Positions 53,830-64,000 of a DNA stretch of 64,000 nucleotides are shown one piece after another (position 1 is the first letter of the stretch; the number at the start of each line of letters is the position of its first letter). A program made the position numbers and the translations under genes. The DNA comes from Aquarana catesbeiana (Eukaryota > Chordata > Amphibia > Anura > Ranidae): positions 54,062,408 to 54,126,407 of the forward strand of contig NC_133327.1 of assembly GCF_042186555.1 (NCBI RefSeq), read 5' to 3'. The notes beneath the pieces are model-generated. The model was not told the origin of the DNA. It saw only the letters and a list, made by a program, of their open reading frames with translations, and did no database searches.

Positions 53830-56800
53830 CCTTCTACCGGTAGCTTTAGCTGAACACTGTGCAGAGCTCGCAAAAAACTAACTTGTAGCTTATTTAGCTG
53901 CCTGCGGTAGTGATAGGATCAGGAAAACACCACCAACCTTCTACAGGTAGCTTTAGGTGAAAACTGTGCAGAGCTCGCCAAAAAATAGCTTGTAGCTTAT
54001 TTAGCTGCCTGCGGTAGTGATAGGATCAGGAAAACACCACCAACCTTCTACAGGTAGCTTTAGGTGAACACTGTGCAGAGCTCGCAAAAAATTACTTTTA
54101 GCTTATTTAGCTGCCTGCATTAGTGATAGGATCAGGAAAACACAACCAAACTTCTACAAGTAGATTTAGCAGAACACTGTGCAGAGTTTGCAAAAAAATA
54201 ACTTGTAGGTTTAGCTGAATACTGTGAGGAGGACGCACTACACTAACTTGTAACTTTAGCTGAACACTGCGCAGAGGTCGGACTACACTAACTTGTAGTT
54301 TTAGCTGAACACTGTGAGGAGGACGCGCTACACTAACTTGTAGCTTTAGCTTAACACTGTGCAGAGGTCGCACTACACTAACTTGTAGTTTTAGCTGAAC
54401 ACTGTGAGGAGGACGCACTAAACTAACTTGTAGCTTTAGCTGAACACTGTGCAGAGGTCTCTCTACACTAACTTGTAGTTTTAGCTGAACACTGTGAGGA
54501 GGACGCACTACACTAACTTGTAGCTTTAGCTGAACACTGTGCAGAGGTCACACTATACTAACTTGTAGCTTTAGCTGAACACTGTGAGGAGGACGCACTA
54601 CACTAACTTGTAGCTTTAGCTGAACACTGTGCAGAGGTCTCACTACACTAACTTGTAGTTTTAGCTGAACGCTGTGAGGAGGACGCACTACACTAACTTG
54701 TAGCTTTAGCTGAACAATGTGCAGAGGTCACACTAAACTAACTTGTAGCTTTAGCTGAACACTGTGAGGAGGACGCACTACACTAACTTGTAGCTTTAGC
54801 TGAACACTGTGCAGAGGTCGCATTACACTAACTTGTAGTTTTAGCTGAACACTGTGAGGAGGACGCACTACACTAACTTGTAGCTTTAGCTGAACACTGT
54901 GCAGAGGTCGCACTACACTAACTTGTAGTTTTAGCTGAACACTGTGAGGAGGACGCACTAAACTAACTTGTAGCTTTAGCTGAACACTGTGCAGAGGTCT
55001 CACTACACTAAATTGTAGTTTTAGCTGAACACTGTGAGGAGGACGCACTACACTAACTTGTAGCTTTAGCTGAACACTGTGCAGAGGTCACACTAAACTA
55101 ACTTGTAGTTTTAGCTGAACACTGTGAGGAGGACGCACTAAACTAACTTGTAGCTTTAGCTGAACACTGTGCAGAGGTCTCACTACACTAACTTGTAGTT
55201 TTAGCTGAACACTGTGAGGAGGACGCACTACACTAACTTGTAGCTTTAGCTGGACACTGTGCAGAGGTCTCACTACACTAACTTGTAGTTTTAGCTGAAC
55301 ACTGTGAGGAGGGCGCACTACACTAACTTGTAGCTTTAGCTGAACACTGTGCAGAGGTCACACTAAACTAACTTGTAGCTTTAGCTGAACACTGTGAGGA
55401 GGACGCACTACACTAACTTGTAGCTTTAGCTGAACACTGTGCAGAGGTCGCACTACACTAACTTGTAGTTTTAGCTGAACACTGTGAGGAGGACGCACTA
55501 CACTAACTTGTAGCTTTAGCTGAACACTGTGCAGAGGTCGCACTACACTAACTTTTAGTTTTAGCTGAACACTGTGAGAAGGACGCACTAAACTAACTTG
55601 TAGCTTTAGCTGAACACTGTGCAGAGGTCTCACTACACTAACTTGTAGTTTTAGCTGAACACTGTGAGGAGGACGCACTACACTAACTTGTAGCTTTAGC
55701 TGAACACTGTGCAGAGGTCACACTAAACTAACTTGTAGCTTTAGCTGAACACTGTGATGAGGACACACTACACTAACTTGTAGCTTTAACTGAACACTGT
55801 GCAGAGGTCTCACTACACTAACTTGTAGCTTTAGCTGAACACTGTGCAGAGGTCACGCTAAACTAACTTGTAGCTTTAGCTGAACACTGTGATGAGGACG
55901 CACTACACTAACTTGTAGCTTTAGCTGAACACTGTGCAGAGGTCGCACTAAACTAACTTGTAGCTTTAGCTGAACACTGTGAGGAGGACGCACTACACTA
56001 ACTTGTAGCTTTAGCGGAACACTGTGCAAAGGTCGCACTACACTAACTCGTAGTTTTAGCTGAACACTGTGAGGAGGATGCACTAAACTAACTTGTAGCT
56101 TTAGCTGAACACTGTGCAGAGATCTCACTACACTAACTTGTAGTTTTAGCTGAACACTGTGAGGAGGACGCACTACACTAACTTGTAGCTTTAGCTGAAC
56201 ACAGTGAGGAGGACGCACTACACTAACTTGTAGCTTTAGCTGAACACTGTGCAGAGGTCTCACTACACTAACTTGTAGTTTTAGCTGAATACTGTGAGGG
56301 GGACGCACTACCCTAACTTGTAGCTTTAGCTAAACACTGTGCAGAGGTCACACTAAACTAACTTGTAGCTTTAGCTGAACGCTGTGAGGAGGACGCACTA
56401 CCCTAACTTGTAGCTTTAGCTGAACACTGTGCACTACACTAACTTGTAGTTTTAGCTGAACACTGTGCAGAGGTCGCACTACACTAACTTGTAGTTTTAG
56501 CTGAACACTGTGAGGAGGACGCACTAAACTAACTTGTAGCTTTAGCTGAACACTGTGCAGAGGTCTCTCTACACTAACTTGTAGTTTTAGCTGAACACTG
56601 TGAGGAGGACGCACTACACTAACTTGTAGCTTTAGCTGAACACTGTGCAGAGGTCACACTATACTAACTTGTAGCTTTAGCTGAACACTGTGAGGAGGAC
56701 GCACTACACTAACTTGTAGCTTTAGCTGAACACTGTGCAGAGGTCTCACTACACTAACTTGTAGTTTTAGCTGAACGCTGTGAGGAGGACGCACTACACT

Positions 56801-58960
56801 AACTTGTAGCTTTAGCTGAACAATGTGCAGAGGTCACACTAAACTAACTTGTAGCTTTAGCTGAACACTGTGAGGAGGACGCACTACACTAACTTGTAGC
56901 TTTAGCTGAACACTGTGCAGAGGTCGCATTACACTAACTTGTAGTTTTAGCTGAACACTGTGAGGAGGACGCACTACACTAACTTGTAGCTTTAGCTGAA
57001 CACTGTGCAGAGGTCGCACTACACTAACTTGTAGTTTTAGCTGAACACTGTGAGGAGGACGCACTAAACTAACTTGTAGCTTTAGCTGAACACTGTGCAG
57101 AGGTCTCACTACACTAAATTGTAGTTTTAGCTGAACACTGTGAGGAGGACGCACTACACTAACTTGTAGCTTTAGCTGAACACTGTGCAGAGGTCACACT
57201 AAACTAACTTGTAGTTTTAGCTGAACACTGTGAGGAGGACGCACTAAACTAACTTGTAGCTTTAGCTGAACACTGTGCAGAGGTCTCACTACACTAACTT
57301 GTAGTTTTAGCTGAACACTGTGAGGAGGACGCACTACACTAACTTGTAGCTTTAGCTGGACACTGTGCAGAGGTCTCACTACACTAACTTGTAGTTTTAG
57401 CTGAACACTGTGAGGAGGGCGCACTACACTAACTTGTAGCTTTAGCTGAACACTGTGCAGAGGTCACACTAAACTAACTTGTAGCTTTAGCTGAACACTG
57501 TGAGGAGGACGCACTACACTAACTTGTAGCTTTAGCTGAACACTGTGCAGAGGTCGCACTACACTAACTTGTAGTTTTAGCTGAACACTGTGAGGAGGAC
57601 GCACTACACTAACTTGTAGCTTTAGCTGAACACTGTGCAGAGGTCGCACTACACTAACTTTTAGTTTTAGCTGAACACTGTGAGAAGGACGCACTAAACT
57701 AACTTGTAGCTTTAGCTGAACACTGTGCAGAGGTCTCACTACACTAACTTGTAGTTTTAGCTGAACACTGTGAGGAGGACGCACTACACTAACTTGTAGC
57801 TTTAGCTGAACACTGTGCAGAGGTCACACTAAACTAACTTGTAGCTTTAGCTGAACACTGTGATGAGGACACACTACACTAACTTGTAGCTTTAACTGAA
57901 CACTGTGCAGAGGTCTCACTACACTAACTTGTAGCTTTAGCTGAACACTGTGCAGAGGTCACGCTAAACTAACTTGTAGCTTTAGCTGAACACTGTGATG
58001 AGGACGCACTACACTAACTTGTAGCTTTAGCTGAACACTGTGCAGAGGTCGCACTAAACTAACTTGTAGCTTTAGCTGAACACTGTGAGGAGGACGCACT
58101 ACACTAACTTGTAGCTTTAGCGGAACACTGTGCAAAGGTCGCACTACACTAACTCGTAGTTTTAGCTGAACACTGTGAGGAGGATGCACTAAACTAACTT
58201 GTAGCTTTAGCTGAACACTGTGCAGAGATCTCACTACACTAACTTGTAGTTTTAGCTGAACACTGTGAGGAGGACGCACTACACTAACTTGTAGCTTTAG
58301 CTGAACACAGTGAGGAGGACGCACTACACTAACTTGTAGCTTTAGCTGAACACTGTGCAGAGGTCTCACTACACTAACTTGTAGTTTTAGCTGAATACTG
58401 TGAGGGGGACGCACTACCCTAACTTGTAGCTTTAGCTAAACACTGTGCAGAGGTCACACTAAACTAACTTGTAGCTTTAGCTGAACGCTGTGAGGAGGAC
58501 GCACTACCCTAACTTGTAGCTTTAGCTGAACACTGTGCACTACACTAACTTGTAGTTTTAGCTGAACACTGTGCAGAGGTCACACTAAATTAACTTGTAG
58601 TTTTAGCTGAACACTGTGAGGAGGACGCACTACACTAACTTGTAGCTTTAGCTGGACACTGTGCAGAGGTCTCACTACACTAACTTGTAGTTTTAGCTGA
58701 ATACTGTGAGGGGGACGCACTACCCTAACTTGTAGCTTTAGCTAAACACTGTGCAGAGGTCACACTAAACTAACTTGTAGCTTTAGCTGAACGCTGTGAG
58801 GAGGACGCACTACCCTAACTTGTAGCTTTAGCTGAACACTGTGCACTACACTAACTTGTAGTTTTAGCTGAACACTGTGCAGAGGTCACACTAAACTAAC
58901 TTGTAGCTTTAACTCAACACTGTGAGGAGGACGCACTGCACTAACTGTAAGTAGTCTAGC
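53830..58960 (+). repeat. Giant minisatellite, 45-bp unit with 90-bp and 2106-bp order
   Basis: Two 45-bp types alternate: ACTTGTAGCTTTAGCTGAAC..GTGCAGAGGTC and ACTTGTAGTTTTAGCTGAAC..GTGAGGAGGAC, each ending GCACTACACTA. More than 100 units. Block 54361-56466 is repeated at 56467-58572 with a 2106-bp offset and the same private variants. At the left edge (53830-54180) units are longer (about 115 bp) with GCCTGCGGTAGTGATAGGAT, probably the ancestral form. Confidence 0.95.
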
Positions 58961-59092
58961 TGCCTGACTGTGGTACTAATAGGATCAAAAGAGCACCAGC
59001 AATTTTCTTCAGGTAGCTGTAAATACTGTAACAAGACAAGCCTGCCTGTCAGTAGGAAGATAAGAGGAACGGATCTAGCTAAACTGAATACA

Positions 59093-59093
<1 letters not shown>

Positions 59094-59148
<55 letters not shown>
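59094..59148. repeat. (TA)n microsatellite
   Basis: About 27 uninterrupted AT dinucleotides between the minisatellite and the hAT 5' end. Confidence 0.95.
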
Positions 59149-59153
<5 letters not shown>

Positions 59154-59639
59154 ACACCTGGGATGCATATATATACACAATACACTGTAAGTGCAGCTAA
59201 CTCACTGACTGTCCTGCCTAATCTAGCTAACTCAAATGAAATGACACTGTCTCTCTCTCTCTCTAAGCACGCCGGAACACACTACACAGGGCCGCCGTGC
59301 AGGCGGCCTTATATAATGTGGGGCATGTTCTAAACCCCCTGGGCCATAATTGGCCAAAGCCACCCTGGCTTTGGCCAACTACAGCTCTCTCTACCGACGG
59401 CACTGTGATTGGCCAAGCATGCGGGTCATAGTGTATGCTTGGCCAATCATCAGCCAGCAATGCACTGCGATGCCGCAGTGAATTATGGGCCGTGACGCGC
59501 CACACGTATTTGGCACGAACGGCCCATATCGTTCGCTATTCGATGAACGATCGAACAGCCGATGTTCGAGTCGAACATGGGTTCGACTCGAACACGAAGC
59601 TCATCCCTAATGGCAACAGAAAATACCCAAATGACCCTG

Positions 59640-59990
59640 ATAAATAGTTTAAATACCCCAGTTCTTAGTACTGTGTATTGCCCCCTTTAAGTTCAATGAC
59701 AGCTTGAAGTCTTTTTTGGTATTTGTGGATGAGGCTCTTTATCTTCTTGGGTGGTAAAGCTGCCCATTCCTCTTGGTAAAAAGCCTCCATTTCCTGTAAA
59801 TTCTTGGGCTGTCTTGCATGAACTACATGTTTGAGATCTCCCCAAAGTGGCTCAATGATATTGAGGTCAGAAGACTGAGATGGCCACTCCAGAACCTTCA
59901 CTTTATTCTGCTGTAGCCAATGACAGGTCAACTTGGCCTTGTGTTTTGGATAATTGTCATGCTGGAATGTCCAAGTACGTCCCATGCGCA
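59640..59990 (-). pseudogene. Tc1/mariner transposase C-terminal part
   Basis: The minus-strand frame of 106 codons reads FQHDNYPKHKAK (second catalytic Asp), LEWPSQSSDLN and IIEPLWGDLKHVV (catalytic Glu). The 34 residues between them give the DD34E signature of Tc1. It ends near LKGGNTQY-stop, the usual Tc1 C-terminus, close to the 3' terminus. The N-terminal half is missing beyond 59990. Confidence 0.88.
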
Positions 59991-60004
59991 GCTTCCTGGC
60001 TGAT

Positions 60005-61225
60005 GAATAGGGATGGACCGAAAACCCTCCTGTTCGGTTCGCAGCAGAACATGCGTACAGGCAAAAAATTAGTTAGAACACGCGAACACCATTAAAGTCT
60101 ATGGGACACGAACGTGAAAAATCAAAAGGGTGTCTATAGTATGCCTGTAAAGTGGCGCATGTTTCCCGTGTTTACAACAGTCCGAGAGCAAAATTACATT
60201 TCTAAAGGAAAAAAAGTCATTTAAAAGTACTAGCGGTAGCGCCGTCAGCTATAATGAATTGTCAGGTCTCTACAATACTCATAAAAGTCACTGAAAAAAC
60301 AGCCTGCCCCCATAGTGCATTACCAGGCCCTTCAGGTCTGGTATGGATATTAAGGGGAACCCCGCGCCAAAATTTAAAAAAAAATGGTGTGGGGTCCCCC
60401 TAAAAATCCATACCAGACCCTTATCCGAGCACGCAACCTGGCACGCCGCAGGAAAAGAGGGGGGATGAGAGAGCGCCCCCCCTCATGAACCGTACCAGGC
60501 CACATGCCCTCAACATGTTGATGGGGACAAGGGCCTCATCCCCACAACCCTTGCCCGGTGGTTCTGGGGGTCTGCGAGTGGGGGACTTATCGGAATCTGT
60601 AAGCCCCCTTTAACAAGGGGACCCCCAGATCCCGGCCCCCCCTGTGAAATGGTAATGGGGTACCATTTCACAAAAAATATGTCAAAAGTGTTAAAAAAGA
60701 CAAGAGATGGTTTTTGACAATTCCTTTATTAATGTCTTCTTCTTTCCCAGAGCAGACCAAAGGAAGAAGCAGAGGATCGGAGAAATAAGAGGAAGAAGTG
60801 GGGGAAGAACAAAATGGAGGAAGAAAACTGAATGAAGAGCAGAAGAGGATGGAAGAAGAAGTGGGGAAAGAAGAAGTCATTAATAAAGGAATTGTCAAAA
60901 ACCGTCTCTTGTCTTTTTTAACATTTTTGACACTTTTTTTGTGGAATGGTAGGGGCACATTTGTACCCCATTACCCTTTCACACAGGGGGGCGGGATCTG
61001 GGGGTCCCCTTGTTAATGGGGGCTTCCAGATTCCCACCGCCCGCAGACCCCCACTGGGCAAGGGTTGTGGGGATGAGGCCCTTTACACCATCAACATGGG
61101 GACATCCTCCCTATGTTGAGGGCATGTGGCCTGGTTCAGGAGGGGGGCGCTCTCTCGACCCCCCTCTTTCCTGCGACCTGCCTGGTTGCGTGCTCGGATA
61201 AGGGTCTGGTATGGATTTTGAGCTA
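60005..61225. mobile_element. Large palindromic element with GC-rich arms
   Basis: Left arm about 60407-60760, right arm about 60855-61222, inverted with moderate divergence. CCATACCAGACCCTTATCCG pairs with CGGATAAGGGTCTGGTATGG, and GGTTTTTGACAATTCCTTTA pairs with TAAAGGAATTGTCAAAAACC. The roughly 95-bp loop is purine-rich (GAAGAAG). 60010-60120 carries CACCATTAAAGTCTATGGGA, from memory a frequent ranid repeat. A second small hairpin lies at 60326-60420. Non-coding. Confidence 0.75.
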
Positions 61226-61235
61226 GTACTTTTAA

Positions 61236-62415
61236 CCACAGCCCCGGAAGGTTTTACCCTCTTCCTGACCAGAGCACTTTTTACAATTTGGCACTGCGTC
61301 GCTTTAACTGCTAATTGCGCAGTCATGCAATGCTGTACCCAAACGAAATTTGCGTCTTTTTTTCCCACAAATAGAGCTTTCTTTTTATGGTATTTTATCA
61401 CCTCTGCGGTTTTTATTTTTTGTGCTATAAATGGAAAAAGACCGAAAATTTTGAAAAAAAATGATATTTTCTACTTTTTGTTATAAAAAAAATCCAATAA
61501 ACTCAATTTTAGTCATACATTTAGGCCAAAATGTATTCAGCCACATGTCTTTGGTAAAAAAATGTCAATAAGTTTATATTTATTGGTTTGCGCAAAAGTT
61601 ATAGCGTCCACAAACTAGGGTACATTTTCTGGAATTTACACAGCTTTTAGTTTATGACTACCTATCTCATTTCTTGAGGTGGTAAAATGGCAGGGCAGTA
61701 CAAACCCCCCCAAAATGACCCCATTTAAGAAAGTAGACACCCCAAGGAAATTGCTGAGAGGCATGTTGAGCCCATTGAATATTTAATTTTTTGATTGAAT
61801 GATTGAATAATGACAAAAAAAAAAAATTTACAAAAAGTTGTCACTAAATGATATATTGCTCACACAGGCCATGGGCATATGTGGAATTGCACCCCAAAAT
61901 ACACCATACCTCTCAGCAAATAGCTTGGGGTGTCTACTTTCCAAAATGGGGTCATTTGGGGGGGGGGGGGGTTGTGCCATCTGGGCATTCCATGGCCTCC
62001 GAAACTGTGATAGGCAGTGAGGAGTGAAATCGAAAATTTACACCCTTAGAAACCCTGAAGGCGGTGCTTGGTTTTCGAGGTCCCGTACGCGGCTAGGCTC
62101 CCAAAAAGTCTCACACATGTGGTATCCCCGTACTCAGGAGAAGCAACAGAATGTATTTTGGGGTGTAATTTCACATATGCCCATGGCATGTTTGAGCAAT
62201 ATATCATTTAGTGACAACTTTGTGCAAAAAAAAAAAAAAAATTGTCTTTTTCCAGAAACTTGTGTCACAATATAAAATATTCCATGGACTCGACATGCAT
62301 CTCAGCAAATAGCTTGGGGTGTCTACTTTCCAAAATGGGGTCGTGGGGGGGGGGGGTTTGAACTGTCCTGCCATTTTATGCACAACATTTAGAAGCTTAT
62401 CTCACACATCACCCA
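61236..62415 (+). mobile_element. TTAA-type long non-autonomous DNA transposon
   Basis: Starts CCACAGCCCCGGAAGGTTTT after TTAA (61232-61235). It contains TTGCGCAAAAGTTATAGCGT and a pair of inverted segments: CTTGGGGTGTCTACTTTCCA at 61923 and 62309 in direct order, and CATATGTGGAATTGCACCCC at 61876 inverted near 62165. Runs of G (61960-61971, 62345-62357). No protein. Confidence 0.65.
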
Positions 62416-62423
62416 CTCTTCTA

Positions 62424-63585
62424 ACCACTTGAAGACAAAGCCCTTTCTGACACTTTTTGTTTACATGAAAAAATAATTTTTTTTGCAAGAAAATTACTTT
62501 CAACCCCCAAATATTATATATTGTTTTAAAGCAAAGGCTCTGCAGATTAAAATGGTGGGTGTTTATTTTTTTTTCACACAGTATTTGCGCAGCAATTTTT
62601 CAAATGCATTTTTTAGGGAAAAAACACACTTTTTAAAATTTTAATGCACTAAAACACACTACATTGCCCAAAATAAAAAAGATGATCTTAGACCGAGTAC
62701 ATGGATACCAAACACGACATGCTTTAAAATTGCGCACAAACGTGCAGTGGCGACAAACTACATACATTTTTAAAAGCCTTTAAAAGCCTTTACAGGTTAC
62801 CACTTTAGATTTACAGAGGATGTGTATTGCTAAAATGACTGCCCTTGATCTGACCTTTGTGGTGATACCTCACATGCATGGTGCAATTGCTGTTTACATT
62901 TGACGCCAGACCGACGCTTGCGTTTCTCCTATGCGTGAGAGCAGGGGGGGACAGGGGTGCTTTTTTTCGTAATTATTTTTTTTTGCTTTTTTAACTTTTT
63001 TTAAAACTGTTCCTTTCATTTAAAAAAAATCATTTTTATTGTTATGTCAGGGAATGTAAATATCCCCTATGATAGCAATAGGTAGTGACAGGTACTCTTT
63101 TTTGAAAAAATTGGGGTCTATTAGACTCTAGATCTCTCCTCTGCCCTCAAAGCATCTGACCACACCAAGATCGGTGTGATAAAATGCTTTCCCAATTTCC
63201 CAATGGCGCTGTTTACATCCGGTGAAATCTAAGTCATGAAATGCTCATAGCTTCAGGTTTCTTAGGCCATAGAGATGATTGGAGCCATTCTGGTCTCTGA
63301 TCAGCTCTATGGACAGCTGGCCAAATCACCGGCTGCATTCTCAGGTTCCCTGTTGGAGAGAAAACCATGGAAGACGGTGGGAGGGGGGGTCATTCCCTTC
63401 CACTGCTTGTAAAAGCAGTCTAGAGGCTAATTAGCTGCTAGGATTGCTTTTACATGAAAGCTGACCGCTGGCTGAAAAGAATGATACCAAGATGATACCT
63501 AAACCTGCAGGCATCATTCTGGTATAACCACTCAAAGTCCAGCAACATACCATTACGTAGCTGATCCTTGTTGGGCATATATTGT
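62424..63585 (+). mobile_element. Second long non-autonomous element (CCACTTGAAGAC start)
   Basis: Starts CCACTTGAAGACAAAGCCCT; CTAA rather than TTAA precedes it. AT-rich interior with CCGAGTACATGGATACCAAA. From memory this is another abundant frog element. End not defined. No protein. Confidence 0.5.
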
Positions 63586-63587
63586 AA

Positions 63588-63800
63588 TCTTTTTTTTCAT
63601 GCAGCCTGTGGGCTGCATGAAAAAAAGAGATTGATTGGTGGGTATGCCCACCATTAGAATACCTCCCTTCATCCACCCACTTCTAATGATGGGTATACAT
63701 GCACCATTTATATATGCCGAAGCATGGGGGCATCCGCCCCAAAAGTTAGGAGAAAATTGCTCCTCCGCCCCTGCTGCCCCCATGCTTCGGCATATATGCT
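63588..63800. repeat. Nested hairpins / palindrome
   Basis: TTTTTTTCATGCAGCC and GGCTGCATGAAAAAAA form a perfect stem with a 4-nt loop (63591-63627). ATATGCCGAAGCATGGGGGC (63713) pairs with GCCCCCATGCTTCGGCATAT (63775). Confidence 0.85.
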
Positions 63801-64000
63801 CTTTTTTTTAACTGTGGTGGTGAAATCACCTCCTACAGCGCTGGAGTCACAGCTTTATGTATCGTGGGAGCAAACGCTGTTGCTGTCAAGATAAATAAAT
63901 CCACGCTGCAACTGAATGGCGTACCTGCTAAGCAAATGATGGTTAACAATAAAACAACATTACAGTATAACAGTAAGACATACCATACCTGCAAAGCAAA

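Larger units (their letters stand above)
53186..59609 (-). mobile_element. hAT element: transposase remnant, giant minisatellite and 5' end
   Basis: Minus-strand order: 5' terminus TAGGGATGAGCTTCGTGTTC at 59609, leader, a 5.1-kb minisatellite, a TA tract, then the N-terminal part of a hAT transposase from ATG 53700 to about 53190. TAGGGATG fits the hAT terminal consensus. The 3' part of the element is missing, cut by the TTAA transposon at 53185. Confidence 0.65.

Noticed and set aside
54107..58414. Series of open frames repeating RPPHSVQLKLQVSV on the minus strand
   Set aside because: The 45-bp unit is a multiple of three, so frames stay open by arithmetic; interrupted repeatedly and without start context.
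53830..58960. Regular repeats resembling a CRISPR array
   Set aside because: There are no unique spacers; the repeats are contiguous 45-bp units in a vertebrate transposon.

Overview
The window reads as vertebrate, and most probably as a true frog (Ranidae). The evidence is the mix of elements: CR1- and L2-type LINEs, a Tx1-like LINE, Penelope-like elements, several Tc1/mariner copies, and many palindromic or TTAA/TTA-flanked DNA transposons of types I associate from memory with ranid genomes. A broken cytochrome P450 (CYP2-type) gene with vertebrate splice signals fits this. There is no bacterial organisation. I found no intact host gene; almost every open frame is transposon remnant or minisatellite.

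Layout. 0-1.35 kb: Tc1 and CR1 remnants. 1.5-2.45 kb: array of about 15 copies of a short motif resembling the CTCF core (C-C-A-x-Y-A-G-R-K-G-G-C), repeated independently at 24.8-25.4 kb. 2.5-7.4 kb: poly(A)-ended retroposon copies and a 31-bp minisatellite. 7.4-13.1 kb: nearly full-length Tx1-like LINE on the minus strand (ORF1 with zinc knuckles, ORF2 with endonuclease and reverse transcriptase), fused at its 5' side to the first 54 nt of a U2 snRNA gene (13116-13169). 15.1-16.4 kb: L2-type LINE. 16.4-19 kb: 120-bp satellite split by a Tc1 element. 19.4-24 kb: nested TTAA- and TTA-target elements and a fold-back element. 26.3-28.6 kb: two Penelope-like fragments in opposite orientation. 29.7-30.7 and 43.8-44.8 kb: hAT-like elements of one family filled with a 23-bp minisatellite. 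35.2-39.4 kb: a 4.2-kb hAT-like element carrying two unrelated minisatellites.

43.4-44.8 kb, minus strand: the last two exons of a CYP2-type P450, one exon split by a hAT-like element with a perfect 8-bp target duplication. 44.9-49 kb: cluster of Harbinger-like TTA-flanked elements, one nested in a minisatellite. 49.5-50.6 kb: CR1-like reverse transcriptase. 50.7-52 kb: two long palindromes. 53.2-59.6 kb: hAT element with a transposase N-terminal remnant and a 5-kb 45-bp minisatellite containing a 2106-bp segmental repeat. 59.6-64 kb: Tc1 3' part, a roughly 0.8-kb palindrome and two more long non-autonomous DNA transposons.

Because the genes here are mobile-element genes, the window is best read as nested insertions that give a relative time order. 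The most interesting points are the CTCF-like motif arrays, the U2-headed LINE, the hAT-disrupted CYP2 gene, and the repeated birth of minisatellites inside hAT elements. Boundaries were read by eye and are approximate unless a target-site duplication is given.
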